The notes under the pieces are model-generated. The model was not told the origin of the DNA, did no database searches, and worked only from the letters and a program-made list of their open reading frames with translations. Below, piece after piece: positions 17,859 to 25,593 of a stretch of DNA of 64,000 nucleotides; the stretch's first letter is position 1; each line of letters opens with the position of its first letter. The stretch is from CBDCYS01 sp965226245 (GTDB lineage: Bacteria; Acidobacteriota; Terriglobia; Bryobacterales; UBA6623): contig CBDDCL010000015.1 of the NCBI GenBank assembly GCA_965226245.1, positions 3,658,001 through 3,722,000 of the forward strand, read 5' to 3'. The position numbers and the translations under genes were made by a program.

Positions 17859-18059
17859 TTAGGCGCTGCGCATGCCTCGCAGCAACCGCGCGGGCAGAGT
17901 CACCAAGACCCACAGAAAGTCGAAAACACCACCCACGACAATCCCGGCCAGGCGAAACGGCAGCAGCAGCAACCAAACAATCGGATAGAGAAACAAGGCG
18001 AACAGAGCGAGCGGCCAACAGAGGATAAAGAGAATCAGCCAGAGAAGAAACTTGACCAC
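17859..18059 (-). CDS. Small hydrophobic membrane protein
   Basis: This 66-residue protein starts at GTG 18059 with AAGGAG upstream. It is almost entirely hydrophobic, with two predicted membrane helices (FLLWLILFILCWPLALFALF and VVGGVFDFLWVLVTLPARLL) joined by a short proline-containing turn, and a basic C-terminus. No family is recognised, but the strong ribosome-binding site and composition support it as real. It would sit in the inner membrane. Confidence 0.6.
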   Translation of the reverse strand: MVKFLLWLILFILCWPLALFALFLYPIVWLLLLPFRLAGIVVGGVFDFLWVLVTLPARLLRGMRSA

Positions 18060-18139
18060 CGCGATCTCCTTTATTTGAAGGGTTGACCTCCATCTCTATG
18101 TACGAAAATGGTGGTGAGAAGTTCGGCTGCAAATCCCGG

Positions 18140-18182
18140 ACTTGCGTTCTGGCGGACCGCGGACTTCCGTCCGCGGCTCTGT
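18140..18182. repeat. Short GGACCGCGGACTTCCGTCCGCGG hairpin
   Basis: A perfect short inverted repeat with the core CCGCGGACTTCCGTCCGCGG is followed by CTCTGTC. A relative with the core GCGCGGACGGAAGTCCGCGC is at 60777-60799. It lies between the small membrane protein and the VCBS remnant and may be a single REP unit. Confidence 0.5.
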
Positions 18183-18213
18183 CTGGCCATGATTCACATT
18201 TTCAGCCGAAGGG

Positions 18214-18402
18214 CTACCGCAGGGGGTTTTCGTACCAGATGACGCCCAGGTTATCCCGCTCTTCGCAGGTGAGGACATCGAGGTCTCCGTCGCCGTCGAG
18301 GTCAAGAAGTTTCACCAGGTCGAATTTGATCCCTTGGGGGCCGCTGATAGGGTGGGGGTCTGGACCCATGCGAGGATCGGCTCCGCCGTCGAAAGCTTGC
18401 AC
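18214..18402 (-). pseudogene. C-terminal remnant of an FG-GAP/VCBS-repeat protein
   Basis: The minus strand reads GIKFDLVKLLDLDGDGDLDV and then LTCEERDNLGVIWYENPLR before the stop at 18214. This is the calcium-binding DxDGDGDxD loop plus the usual YENP ending of secreted FG-GAP/VCBS proteins. Only about one repeat unit remains. The upstream sequence (to the right) becomes the promoter region of the divergent enolase-superfamily gene, so the rest of the gene has been deleted. Confidence 0.65.
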
Positions 18403-18475
18403 TTTGGCTCAAGACACTTGGGTGCATTAGACATCCACTGCCGAATGTGCTCCAATGCACCTGAAGGAGTTTCCC

Positions 18476-19750
18476 ATGCTCGATCGACGACGTTTTCTCA
18501 CGGCCACGGCCGCGGCTGCCGCGGCTGGTTTTCTTCCCGAGAAGTCGCAAATCCTCAAGGCCATGCCGGCTGCGGAAAGCGAGTTCGGCAAGGTCAAGGT
18601 CACTGATGTCAAAACCGCCTCGGTGATGATCAAGTACCCGGCGCATCTCGTCAAGGTCGAAACCGATTCAGGGCTCTACGGCATCGGCGAGGCTTTCAAT
18701 CGCGACGGCGTCCTGGACCACATCCGGCATCTCAAGGAGACCGTCATTGGACAGGACCCGCTGCAAGTCGACTACCTCTACCAGCGCATGGCCGAGCTGA
18801 AGCTGGGTCACGGCTCCTGGACCGGGACGATCTCTTCCTCCATCTCCGGCATCGAGATGGCGTTGTGGGACCTGGCGGGAAAAATCCTCAAGGTTCCGGT
18901 CTATGTTCTGCTCGGCGGCAAGTTTCGCGACAAGCTGCTGCTCTATCACGACACCGGCTCCCCGAAAACGGCCGACCCTGGGCCTTGGGTGGAAGAGGCC
19001 GAGAAAACCCTCGCATTCGGCTTCAAGGCAACCAAGTTCGACCTCGACTGGGAAAGCCGCTCTCAAGCGCTGGCCGGGCAGCCCTATCAGTTCCGCGGCG
19101 ATATGTGGAACCGCGGCATTTCGATCGTCGAGATGAAGCAATGGGTCAAGATTCTCGAAGCGATTCGCGAGCGCCTCGGACCTGACTTCCCGCTGGCCAT
19201 CGACCTGCACTTCAACTACAACATGGCCGATGCGATGCGCTTCGTTCAGATGATCGAAGACCTCAACATCTGGTTCATCGAGGACCCGATTCCGCCGCAA
19301 AACGCCGACGCCATGGCGCGCTTCACGCGTGCCAGCAAGGTGCCGACCGCGACGGGCGAGAATCTCTACACGCGCCACACCTTCCGCGACTTCATCGAGA
19401 AGCAGGCGTGTGACATCATCCAGCCCGATCCGCAAAAGGTCGGCGGACTGCTGGAAACCAAGAAGATCGCCGACTGGGCGGACCTCTACTACATCACGAT
19501 GGCCTGCCACAACATGTGTACGCCGGTCGGGACGATGGGCAACGGACACGCTTGCGCCTCGATCCGCTCGTTTGTGACGCTGGAGTCCGACAGCGTCGAG
19601 CTGCCGCACTGGCAAGACATTGTGCAGCACGACGGCTCGTTCTACAAGGACGGGTATCTCGAGATGCCGAATAAGCCGGGGCTGGGAATTGAGCTGAATG
19701 ACGAAGTCTGCCGGAGATACCTGGCCGAAGGGTCGGACTATTTCGAGTAG
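18476..19750 (+). CDS. Tat-exported enolase-superfamily (mandelate racemase-type) dehydratase
   Basis: This 424-residue protein starts at ATG 18476 with AAGGAG six bases upstream. The N-terminus MLDRRRFLTATAAAAAAGFL is a twin-arginine signal, so it is exported folded. The capping domain and barrel are complete: FKATKFDLDW carries the general-base lysine region (Lys184/Lys187), the metal ligands are Asp243 (AIDLHFNYN), Glu269 (WFIEDP) and Glu295 (TATGENL), and His345 (MACHNMCTP) is the probable second acid/base. This fits the sugar-acid dehydratases (galactonate/gluconate dehydratase-like), but periplasmic location is unusual and the substrate is not determined. It stands alone. Confidence 0.88.
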   Translation: MLDRRRFLTATAAAAAAGFLPEKSQILKAMPAAESEFGKVKVTDVKTASVMIKYPAHLVKVETDSGLYGIGEAFNRDGVLDHIRHLKETVIGQDPLQVDYLYQRMAELKLGHGSWTGTISSSISGIEMALWDLAGKILKVPVYVLLGGKFRDKLLLYHDTGSPKTADPGPWVEEAEKTLAFGFKATKFDLDWESRSQALAGQPYQFRGDMWNRGISIVEMKQWVKILEAIRERLGPDFPLAIDLHFNYNMADAMRFVQMIEDLNIWFIEDPIPPQNADAMARFTRASKVPTATGENLYTRHTFRDFIEKQACDIIQPDPQKVGGLLETKKIADWADLYYITMACHNMCTPVGTMGNGHACASIRSFVTLESDSVELPHWQDIVQHDGSFYKDGYLEMPNKPGLGIELNDEVCRRYLAEGSDYFE

Positions 19751-19890
19751 CATCCGTGCCGCTAGCCCGCTGTTGGTTTTGGCGGGGTTTGAGCAGATCT
19801 CAGAAAATTCGTACGCCTTTTGTTCGCCTTATCGCGCGGGGCGCAGTTCTCCCGCGGTTGAATGGGGCGCCGGTGCGGCGTGCGGCACAG

Positions 19891-19936
19891 GCGCCGACGA
19901 GAGTGCCGACGCGGCAAGCTGAGAGCTTGCTCCACG
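19891..19936. repeat. Dispersed hairpin repeat, family R2, copy 1
   Basis: The repeat contains the palindromic core GCAAGCTGAGAGCTTGC preceded by a GCCGACG..GCCGACGCG arm. Copies are at 27011-27058 and 61316-61362 on this strand, and reversed at 63465-63511. This copy is slightly diverged (GCTCCACGG ending). Confidence 0.8.
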
Positions 19937-19991
19937 GCGATCTCGCTTGTTTTCACGGACTGTCCCGGTGACGGGGGCCGGTTCGTGAAAA

Positions 19992-20041
19992 GACATGTCG
20001 CCAGGAATGGCGACACGGCACGTCTGGAGACGTGCGCCACG
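19992..20041. repeat. Dispersed hairpin repeat, family R2b, copy 1
   Basis: This 50-bp unit is made of two adjacent hairpins, GTCGCCAGGAATGGCGAC and GGCACGTCTGGAGACGTGC, ending GCCACG. An identical unit lies at 27110-27159, in both cases 50-60 bases after an R2 unit and in the same orientation. Confidence 0.85.
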
Positions 20042-20709
20042 GGGGGGCAACTGACTAACGGCGGGTCCGGCGACCCCGCGCTTGACTGCTTTCAGTTTGT
20101 CTTATTCAGGCTATGCCTTTTTCTACCCTTTGACTGATGCTTGGCCGCTCACGCGTGCTTTGCGCTTCGGCGGCTGGCCCGTCACTTGCGTTCTGGGCTC
20201 TGAATCTGCTTTTGTGCCTGGGTGCCTGATCCCTCCCTTGCGGGTGGGCTCTTTCGCGCCGATCAGACACACGCAGTAACCCCTCCCTTACGGTCGGGGC
20301 TCCAATAGAGGGCCCTCTTGCTCCCATCGTGTACGACCTCGGCTTCCTCCCCCGAGGGGAGCCACAAGGAGGAGCCTTGCAAACGTTCCTTCAGAGACGA
20401 AAAAATCGGGTGCGGTTCGCTCGTGCCGCGGCCAGCGCCCTGCTGGCTTATGGCACTTGGAACGGTCCCGCTTTTTTTGCCTGAAGTCCGCTTGCGGGGG
20501 ATCACCCACAAAGCGGAGAGCAACTCGAAACTGTCTTGGCCAAGAAACGGTCGGGTTGGTCCGGTGGACATTCCAACCAGTCGCTCTCATTGTAAGGGGT
20601 GTGTCAAGCCGGATCTGAGAAATTGCGGATAATGTCAGCGATTTCAATTAAAAAACACTATTTCGTGCGCTGGTTTGGATGTGGATGAGAAGCAAAAGGG
20701 CGGCACACT

Positions 20710-20880
20710 CTACCCGCCCAACCCCTCCAGGTTTCGCCGCACCGTCTGGGTATTCGGGTGATCATCCCCCAGGAACTTTTGAAAAATCCGAAGAGCGCGC
20801 TCGTAATGGGGACGCGCCCCCGCCAGATCCCCTTGATCCTTCAGAATCCCGCCGATGTTGTTGGCGGATTTTCGCAGGAG
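20710..20880 (-). pseudogene. C-terminal remnant of a TPR-repeat protein
   Basis: The minus strand reads SANNIGGILKDQGDLAGARP, then YERALRIFQKFLGDDHPNTQ, then TVRRNLEGLGG and stop at 20710. This is one 42-residue TPR unit of the NPHP3/kinesin-light-chain type with its normal terminal helix. It is separated from the TPR gene at 21025 by a palindromic element and has no start. It is probably the displaced end of a related TPR gene. Confidence 0.7.
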
Positions 20881-20893
20881 AGTTGCTGAGAAA

Positions 20894-21015
20894 GAAACTG
20901 AGCCCCATCCGCTAGGATGGGGTCATTGCGACCACCTGCAACCCAAAAGGGGTTGGGGGCCGCCGTCGGTTCTTGCGCGTTGTGGACCCCACCCTTGCGG
21001 GTGGGGCTCAGTTTC
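20894..21015. repeat. 122-bp palindromic element resembling R1
   Basis: The inverted ends GAAACTGAGCCCCATCC and GGTGGGGCTCAGTTTC bracket about 60 bases. The architecture is the same as the 135-bp R1 elements (AGAG/GAGCC ends, CTTGCGGG core at one side), but the sequence differs. It separates a TPR remnant from the intact end of the TPR gene. Confidence 0.7.
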
Positions 21016-21024
21016 TCCTGTAAA

Positions 21025-23240
21025 CTACTTCATCGCTTGCTTGAGGAATTCCAGATTGGCCGCCGCGATTTTTGTGAGCGGGTTGTCCTTCCCGTAGACC
21101 TTTTCGAAAATTTGGAGTGCCCGCTTCACGTATTCCAACGCCCCCGCCAGATCCCCTTGGGCTTTGAGAATCTGGCCGATGTTGTTGGCGTAGGTGGCCA
21201 CGTGGGGATGCTCGGGGCCATAGACCTTCTCGCCGATCGCCAGCGCCCGCCGGCTGTATTGCAGGGCCCCCGCCAAATCCCCTTGGGCTTTCAGAATCTG
21301 GCCCATGGTGCTGGCGCCAATGGCAACGATGGGATGCTCGGGGCCATAGACCTTCTCGTGGATCGCCAGCGTCCGCCGAGTGTATTCCAACGCTCCCGCC
21401 AGATCCCCTTGGTCTTGCAAAATCTGGCCAATGTTGCCAGTGTGGATCCCTACGGTGGGATGCTCGGGGCCATAGACCTTCTCGCCGATCGCCAGCGCCC
21501 GCCGGGTGTATTCCAACGCCCCCGCCAGATCCCCTTGGGCTTGCAGAATCTGGCCGATGTTGCTGGCGCGGATGGCCACGTCGGGATGCTCGGGGCCATA
21601 GACCTTCTCGTCGATCGCCAGCGCCCGCCGGGTGTATTCCAACGCCCCCGCCAGATCCCCGCTTTCAGAATCAGGCCGATGTTGTTGGCGTCTTGGGCCA
21701 CGGCGGGATGCTCGGGGCCATAGACCTTCTCGTCGATCGCCAGCGCCCGCCGGGTGTATTCCAACGCCCCCGCCAGATCCCCTTGGGCTTGCAGAATCTG
21801 GCCGATGTTGTTGGCGAAGAGGGCCACCTGCGGATGCTCGGGGCCATAGACCTTCTCGTCGATCGCCAGCGCCCGCTTCGTGTATTCCAGCGCCCCCGCC
21901 AGATCCCCTTGGTCTTTCAGAATCGTGCCGATGTTGTTGGCAAAGGCGGCTACCCGCGGGTGTTCGGGGCCATAGACCTTCTCGTCGATCGCCAGCGCCC
22001 GCCGGGTGTATTCCAACGCCCCCGCCAGATCCCCTTGGTCTTTCAGAATTTGGCCGATGTTGTTGGCGAAGATAGCCACCTGCGGATGCTCGGGGCCATA
22101 GACCTTCTCGCCGATCGCCAGCGCCCGCCGGGTGTATTCCAACGCCCCCGCCAGATCCCCTTGGTCTTTCAGAATTTGGCCGATGTTGTTGGCACGGATG
22201 GCCACGGTGGGATGCTCGGGGCCATAGACCTTCTCGTCGATTGCCAGCGCCCGCCGGGTGTATTTCAACGCCCCCGCCAGATCCCCTTGGGCTTGCAGAG
22301 TGCGCCCCAACTGGTTGCTGAGACTTGCTTCATGCTTTTCGTCGTCCTGCTCGGTGATTTGGGCTAAACCTTCTCGCAAGACTCTTTCCGCCCGCGGCAG
22401 GTCGGACAATTCTAAGAATGCAGTTCCCAGTGCGAAGTAGAAATCGGGCAGCTTGACATCCTTCAGAGCCGTTTGAAGGTGGGGGATCGCTTCCGCAAAC
22501 CGAAACCTCTGGAGAAGGTCGTAGCCTTCCTCATACGCCGCCTCGGCTTCGTCCACCTTTGCCAGCAGCGTCGCGCGAAGCTCACTAATCTCCTCTTTGA
22601 CTTCGGAGGGGGGCGCTACATTTTTCAGCCGTTCTTCGAGTTGATCGAATCGTTCTAAGATATTCTGTTCACTCCTCGCGATCTCCCCTTTGATCTCTTT
22701 CGTACTGCCGGACAGCAACGCCTCGATGCGCTCCAGGATGATTTCCTGACTGCTGATCTCAGCTAAGCGTTCCAGATTGCCCAGGTAGCTTTCCAAGAGC
22801 CTGCGGAGGCGCTCCTCGTCCGCCTCGTTGCCTGCGGAAATGATTTTGCGAATCTTCTCCAGGTCCGCTGCATCTTCCCTGAGCCGGGGGTAGATCCGCT
22901 GCAACCCTTCGGCATACTCCTGCTTGGTAATGGCGCAACTGTTGTAGCCGGCTACTAAGCCTTTGAGGAATTCATTCCACTGCTGGGTGGCTGCCTCGGC
23001 CTTCTGGACCATCTTGGGCTCCACCCCGATACGGTTCCTGAAGATGCTGAGCCCGCTTAGCGTCGCCGAAAACGACGTCGCCTGGTACTTGATGATGATC
23101 TCGCTGAGGTCGATCTCGTAGTGAACGCCATCAGGGCAATCGATTCGTTTCTGGGCCTGAATGGGAATCGCGAAAAGCAAAAAGAGAAGCGCCGAGGCGA
23201 GATATCGGCCCTTCACCCTTCGTGGATAAAATAGCGGCAT
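21025..23240 (-). pseudogene. Secreted TPR protein with uncharacterised N-terminal domain, frameshifted
   Basis: The gene starts at ATG 23240 with a signal peptide (GRYLASALLFLLFAIPIQA). Residues about 30-130 form the domain shared with the next two genes (IDCPDGVHYEIDLSEIIIKY, LVAGYNSCAITKQEY). A coiled-coil segment (about 140-260) and ten 42-residue TPR units of the form GDLAGALEYTRRALAIDEKV-YGPEHP follow, then a terminal helix. At 21660/21661 one unit lacks four bases (TTGG) present in all others, which shifts the frame. Restoring them gives an uninterrupted 739-residue protein. As it stands, the product would end in out-of-frame residues after about seven units. It may act as an extracytoplasmic protein-interaction scaffold; the function is unknown. 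Confidence 0.8.
21090..22310 (-). repeat. Ten tandem 126-bp units encoding TPR repeats
   Basis: The unit GCCAGATCCCCTTGG..TTGTTGGC recurs every 126 bases with very high DNA identity, including silent positions. This points to recent expansion or homogenisation. Such an array can gain or lose units by slippage or recombination. One unit carries the four-base deletion at 21660. Confidence 0.9.
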
Positions 23241-23250
23241 CGTCACGCGG

Positions 23251-23385
23251 ATGCTTTGCACTTGCCTGAAGTGCCGGAAGCAGTTCTCGGTCAAGGTTGG
23301 CACGATCTTCGACAATGACGGCACCGTCGAAGCCGATGAAGCGTTCATCGGCGGCAAGGCCCGGTTCAATGAGAACAAGTTCTAA
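23251..23385 (+). pseudogene. IS1595-type transposase remnant
   Basis: The plus strand encodes CTCLKCRKQFSVKVGTIF, joined directly to GTVEADEAFIGGKARFN and a stop. The first part is the second half of the IS1595-family zinc ribbon and the second is the segment with the first catalytic Asp (VEADEAFIGG). The normal linker of about 60 residues is missing, so this is an internally deleted fragment. It lies exactly between the two large paralogous genes, overlapping the 3' end of the right one by four bases. It is not a copy of the complete IS elements in this window. Confidence 0.7.
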
Positions 23386-24491
23386 AGTCGATCGCGAATC
23401 TGTACGCGGTCGTTCTGCGGAATAAACCTGAGTGCCGCGTTCGGGTCACTCCTTACCATTGGGAGCATCTTCACAAGGGCCGTAATACCACCTGAAAATT
23501 TCTGACGTTTCTCTGCGTACCAGCCGCCCTGACCGTGTTTGAAGAATACCCAATAGACCTTGTCAGTCGAGCACTCGGGGCAGCTAAGTGATATGTACCC
23601 AAAAATACGATCGCCGGGGTTGATCAATCCTCGTGACGTGGGCCGCGACAATATCCCGTATGGGCCGCCCCTTCTCCCAGGCCGCACCCAGTCGTGGCTT
23701 CCAACAGGAATTGGTAGCGGTTGCATGGACTCCGGCAGTAGTTCGAGATTCCAAAATAACACGGAGTACTTTGAATCCCTGGCAACTACGGTTGAATCGT
23801 TTCGGATAAGTAGCGAAACTGATTGTGGGTAGGCCAGAACAAGAGAAATATCGGGCTTCGGATCTTCGTCTCCTCGTTCGTCGATTTCGTTCAATCGTTC
23901 TAAGATGTTCTGCTCACTCCTTACAATCTCCCCTTTGATCTCGTTGGTACTGCCGGACAGTAACGCCTCGATGCGCTCCAAGATGATTTCCTGATTGCTG
24001 ATTTCAGCCAAGCGTTCCAGATTGCCCAGGTAGCTTTCCAACAGCCTGCGCAGGCGCTCCTCGTCTGCCTCGTTGCCTGCCGAAATAATTTCGCGAATCT
24101 TCTCCAGGTCCGCGGCATCTTCCTTGAGCCGGGGGTAGATCCATTGCAACCCTTCGGCATACTCCTCCTTGGTAACAGCACAACTGTTGTAGCCGACTAC
24201 TAAGCCTTTGAGGAATTCATTCCACTGCTGGGTGGCTGCCTCGGCCTTCTGGACCATCTTGGGCTCTACCCCGATGCGGTTCCCGAAGATGCTGAGGCTG
24301 CTTAGCGTCGCCGAAAACGACGTCGCCTGGTACTTGATGATGATCTCGCTGAGGTCGATCTCGTAGTGAATACCATCAGGGCAATCGATTCGGTTCTGGG
24401 CCCGAATGGGAATCGCGAAAAGCAAAAAGAGAAGCGCTGAGGCGAGATATCGGCCCTTCACCCTTCGTAGATAAAATAGCGGAATAGTCAC
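23382..24491 (-). CDS. Secreted protein with the shared uncharacterised domain and a novel C-terminal domain
   Basis: This 369-residue protein starts at GTG 24491, overlapping the upstream stop (GTGA). Its first about 205 residues are nearly identical to the TPR gene product: signal peptide, IDCPDGIHYEIDLSEIIIKY, FLKGLVVGYNSCAVTKEEY and a coiled coil ending SGSTNEIKGEIVRSEQNILE. The C-terminal 150 residues differ completely. They are beta-rich (SLVLAYPQSVSLLIRNDSTV, ISLSCPECSTDKVYWVFF) with a Cys-Pro-Glu-Cys pair, suggesting an Ig-like or sensor domain; I recognise no family. It is a domain-swapped paralogue of its neighbour and probably faces the periplasm. Confidence 0.72.
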   Translation of the reverse strand: MTIPLFYLRRVKGRYLASALLFLLFAIPIRAQNRIDCPDGIHYEIDLSEIIIKYQATSFSATLSSLSIFGNRIGVEPKMVQKAEAATQQWNEFLKGLVVGYNSCAVTKEEYAEGLQWIYPRLKEDAADLEKIREIISAGNEADEERLRRLLESYLGNLERLAEISNQEIILERIEALLSGSTNEIKGEIVRSEQNILERLNEIDERGDEDPKPDISLVLAYPQSVSLLIRNDSTVVARDSKYSVLFWNLELLPESMQPLPIPVGSHDWVRPGRRGGPYGILSRPTSRGLINPGDRIFGYISLSCPECSTDKVYWVFFKHGQGGWYAEKRQKFSGGITALVKMLPMVRSDPNAALRFIPQNDRVQIRDRL

Positions 24492-24985
24492 GGTGCACCC
24501 AACCCGCTAGTCAGCTCAACATACTGGTCCACCAGATCGGCGAGCTTTTGTTTTCCGCCTTGATCCAGGGATACCTCGGAGCTGAATGCGTCAATCCGCA
24601 GCGCCAGTCCATCAAGGGCCTGGAAGCGCGCGCCGAACGTCCCGTACTGTTCCTTCGAGATCGCGCAACCGTTGTAGCCGGCAACCAGGAACTTGCGAAA
24701 TTCGTTGCTCTGTTGAGCGGCTTCGGTGAGCGACTGTAGCTGGACCGGGTCGAGCTTGCCGGAAAACTCAGCTTTGTTGCCGATGCGGCTCTCAAACTCC
24801 ACCGAATAGGCGGAGTATCGTATGACGAAATCACGGATGTCGATGGTTTGCCTAGGCCCATCGTCGCAGGTGATCGTCCGTGAAGAGGATTGATACAGGT
24901 TCGAGAAGACAAACAGAGCAACCATGATGACGACTGCTCCGGCTCCGACGACCGACAGCCAGACGATACGCTGGTTTTTCGTCAC
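24488..24985 (-). CDS. Membrane-anchored protein with the shared uncharacterised domain
   Basis: This 165-residue protein starts at GTG 24985 and has one N-terminal membrane helix (VWLSVVGAGAVVIMVALFVF). The rest is the domain shared with the next two genes in minimal form: ITCDDGPRQTIDIRDFVIRY, then EAAQQSNEFRKFLVAGYNGC, then AISKEQYGTFGARF, then a C-terminal helix. Conserved points across all three are Cys-x-Asp-Gly, ID-(I/L), the NEF motif and GYN-x-CA. The two cysteines could form a disulfide. It is the first gene of a coupled cluster and its stop overlaps the next start. Confidence 0.7.
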   Translation of the reverse strand: MTKNQRIVWLSVVGAGAVVIMVALFVFSNLYQSSSRTITCDDGPRQTIDIRDFVIRYSAYSVEFESRIGNKAEFSGKLDPVQLQSLTEAAQQSNEFRKFLVAGYNGCAISKEQYGTFGARFQALDGLALRIDAFSSEVSLDQGGKQKLADLVDQYVELTSGLGAP

Positions 24986-25098
24986 GCTTCCGCCCTAAAC
25001 AAAGTGTCATCAATGAGAGTAGCGGAAAACAAGCCGGGACAGGGCCAAATCCGCCGAAAAACCCCACCCCCCGGTTACGGCCTGGAGGCGCGAGGCTG

Positions 25099-25512
25099 CT
25101 AGCCCTTGGCGGCGGGAGAGACTTGCTTGATGGCTGTCCAGCTTCCGTATAGGGCGATTAGCGAGATCAGGAAGAGAATGAGCCCGTGGTGGAGGTGTTC
25201 CATGCCATCGAACTTGTAAGAAGGCCGTACGAAAGCGCAGACGAGCAATGAGGAGACAAGCAGGTTCCACAGTAACATCAGCATGCGGGCGAGCTTGGAG
25301 CGCTTAAGGCTCAGCGCGATCGCGAGCAGGGCGAAGAGGGCCAGGCCGATGAGGGTTACGGCCATGTTTTCGGGCTCGACGCCGGGGACGAGGTCGAAGT
25401 TGACGTCATGTCCCTCCATCCAGCCAATGAACCCAACACCGAGCAGAAAGAGTGCGACAACCAGATTGAAGACAATGGCAAACAGGCGCAAAGCGAAGCG
25501 GACGAACTTCAT
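25099..25512 (-). CDS. Four-helix integral membrane protein
   Basis: This 137-residue protein starts at ATG 25512 behind GAGG. Four membrane helices are visible: residues about 5-28 (FALRLFAIVFNLVVALFLLG), 50-68 (MAVTLIGLALFALLAIALSL), 77-95 (MLMLLWNLLVSSLLVCAFV) and 108-126 (GLILFLISLIALYGSWTAI). Short loops and a basic C-terminus complete it. No family is recognised. It is divergent from the Xaa-Pro peptidase gene, which begins 82 bases away. Confidence 0.6.
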   Translation of the reverse strand: MKFVRFALRLFAIVFNLVVALFLLGVGFIGWMEGHDVNFDLVPGVEPENMAVTLIGLALFALLAIALSLKRSKLARMLMLLWNLLVSSLLVCAFVRPSYKFDGMEHLHHGLILFLISLIALYGSWTAIKQVSPAAKG

Positions 25513-25593
25513 CGATGAGACCTCGGATCGAAGGAAATACGCATTGTACAAGAACCGGCTTTGCCGCGCATGGCGGCGCCTATACTAGTCCGT

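Larger units (their letters stand above)
19751..20709. other. Repeat-rich intergenic region
   Basis: Nearly 960 bases lack a recognisable gene. It holds R2 and R2b hairpins (19891-20041) and then several GC-rich inverted stretches. Two short REP-like units end in TTGCGGGTGGGCTC and TTACGGTCGGGGCTC near 20235-20310. The sequence from 20310 to 20640 shows nothing I can name. The last 60 bases are AT-rich. Confidence 0.5.

Noticed and set aside
21090..22310. Regular 126-bp periodicity considered as a CRISPR-like array
   Set aside because: The period is coding, with TPR consensus in one frame, and there are no unique spacers.
20917..22367. Plus-strand frames with repeated arginine- and proline-rich units opposite the TPR array
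   Set aside because: The repeats simply mirror the 126-bp TPR units; the minus strand reads as a recognised TPR.
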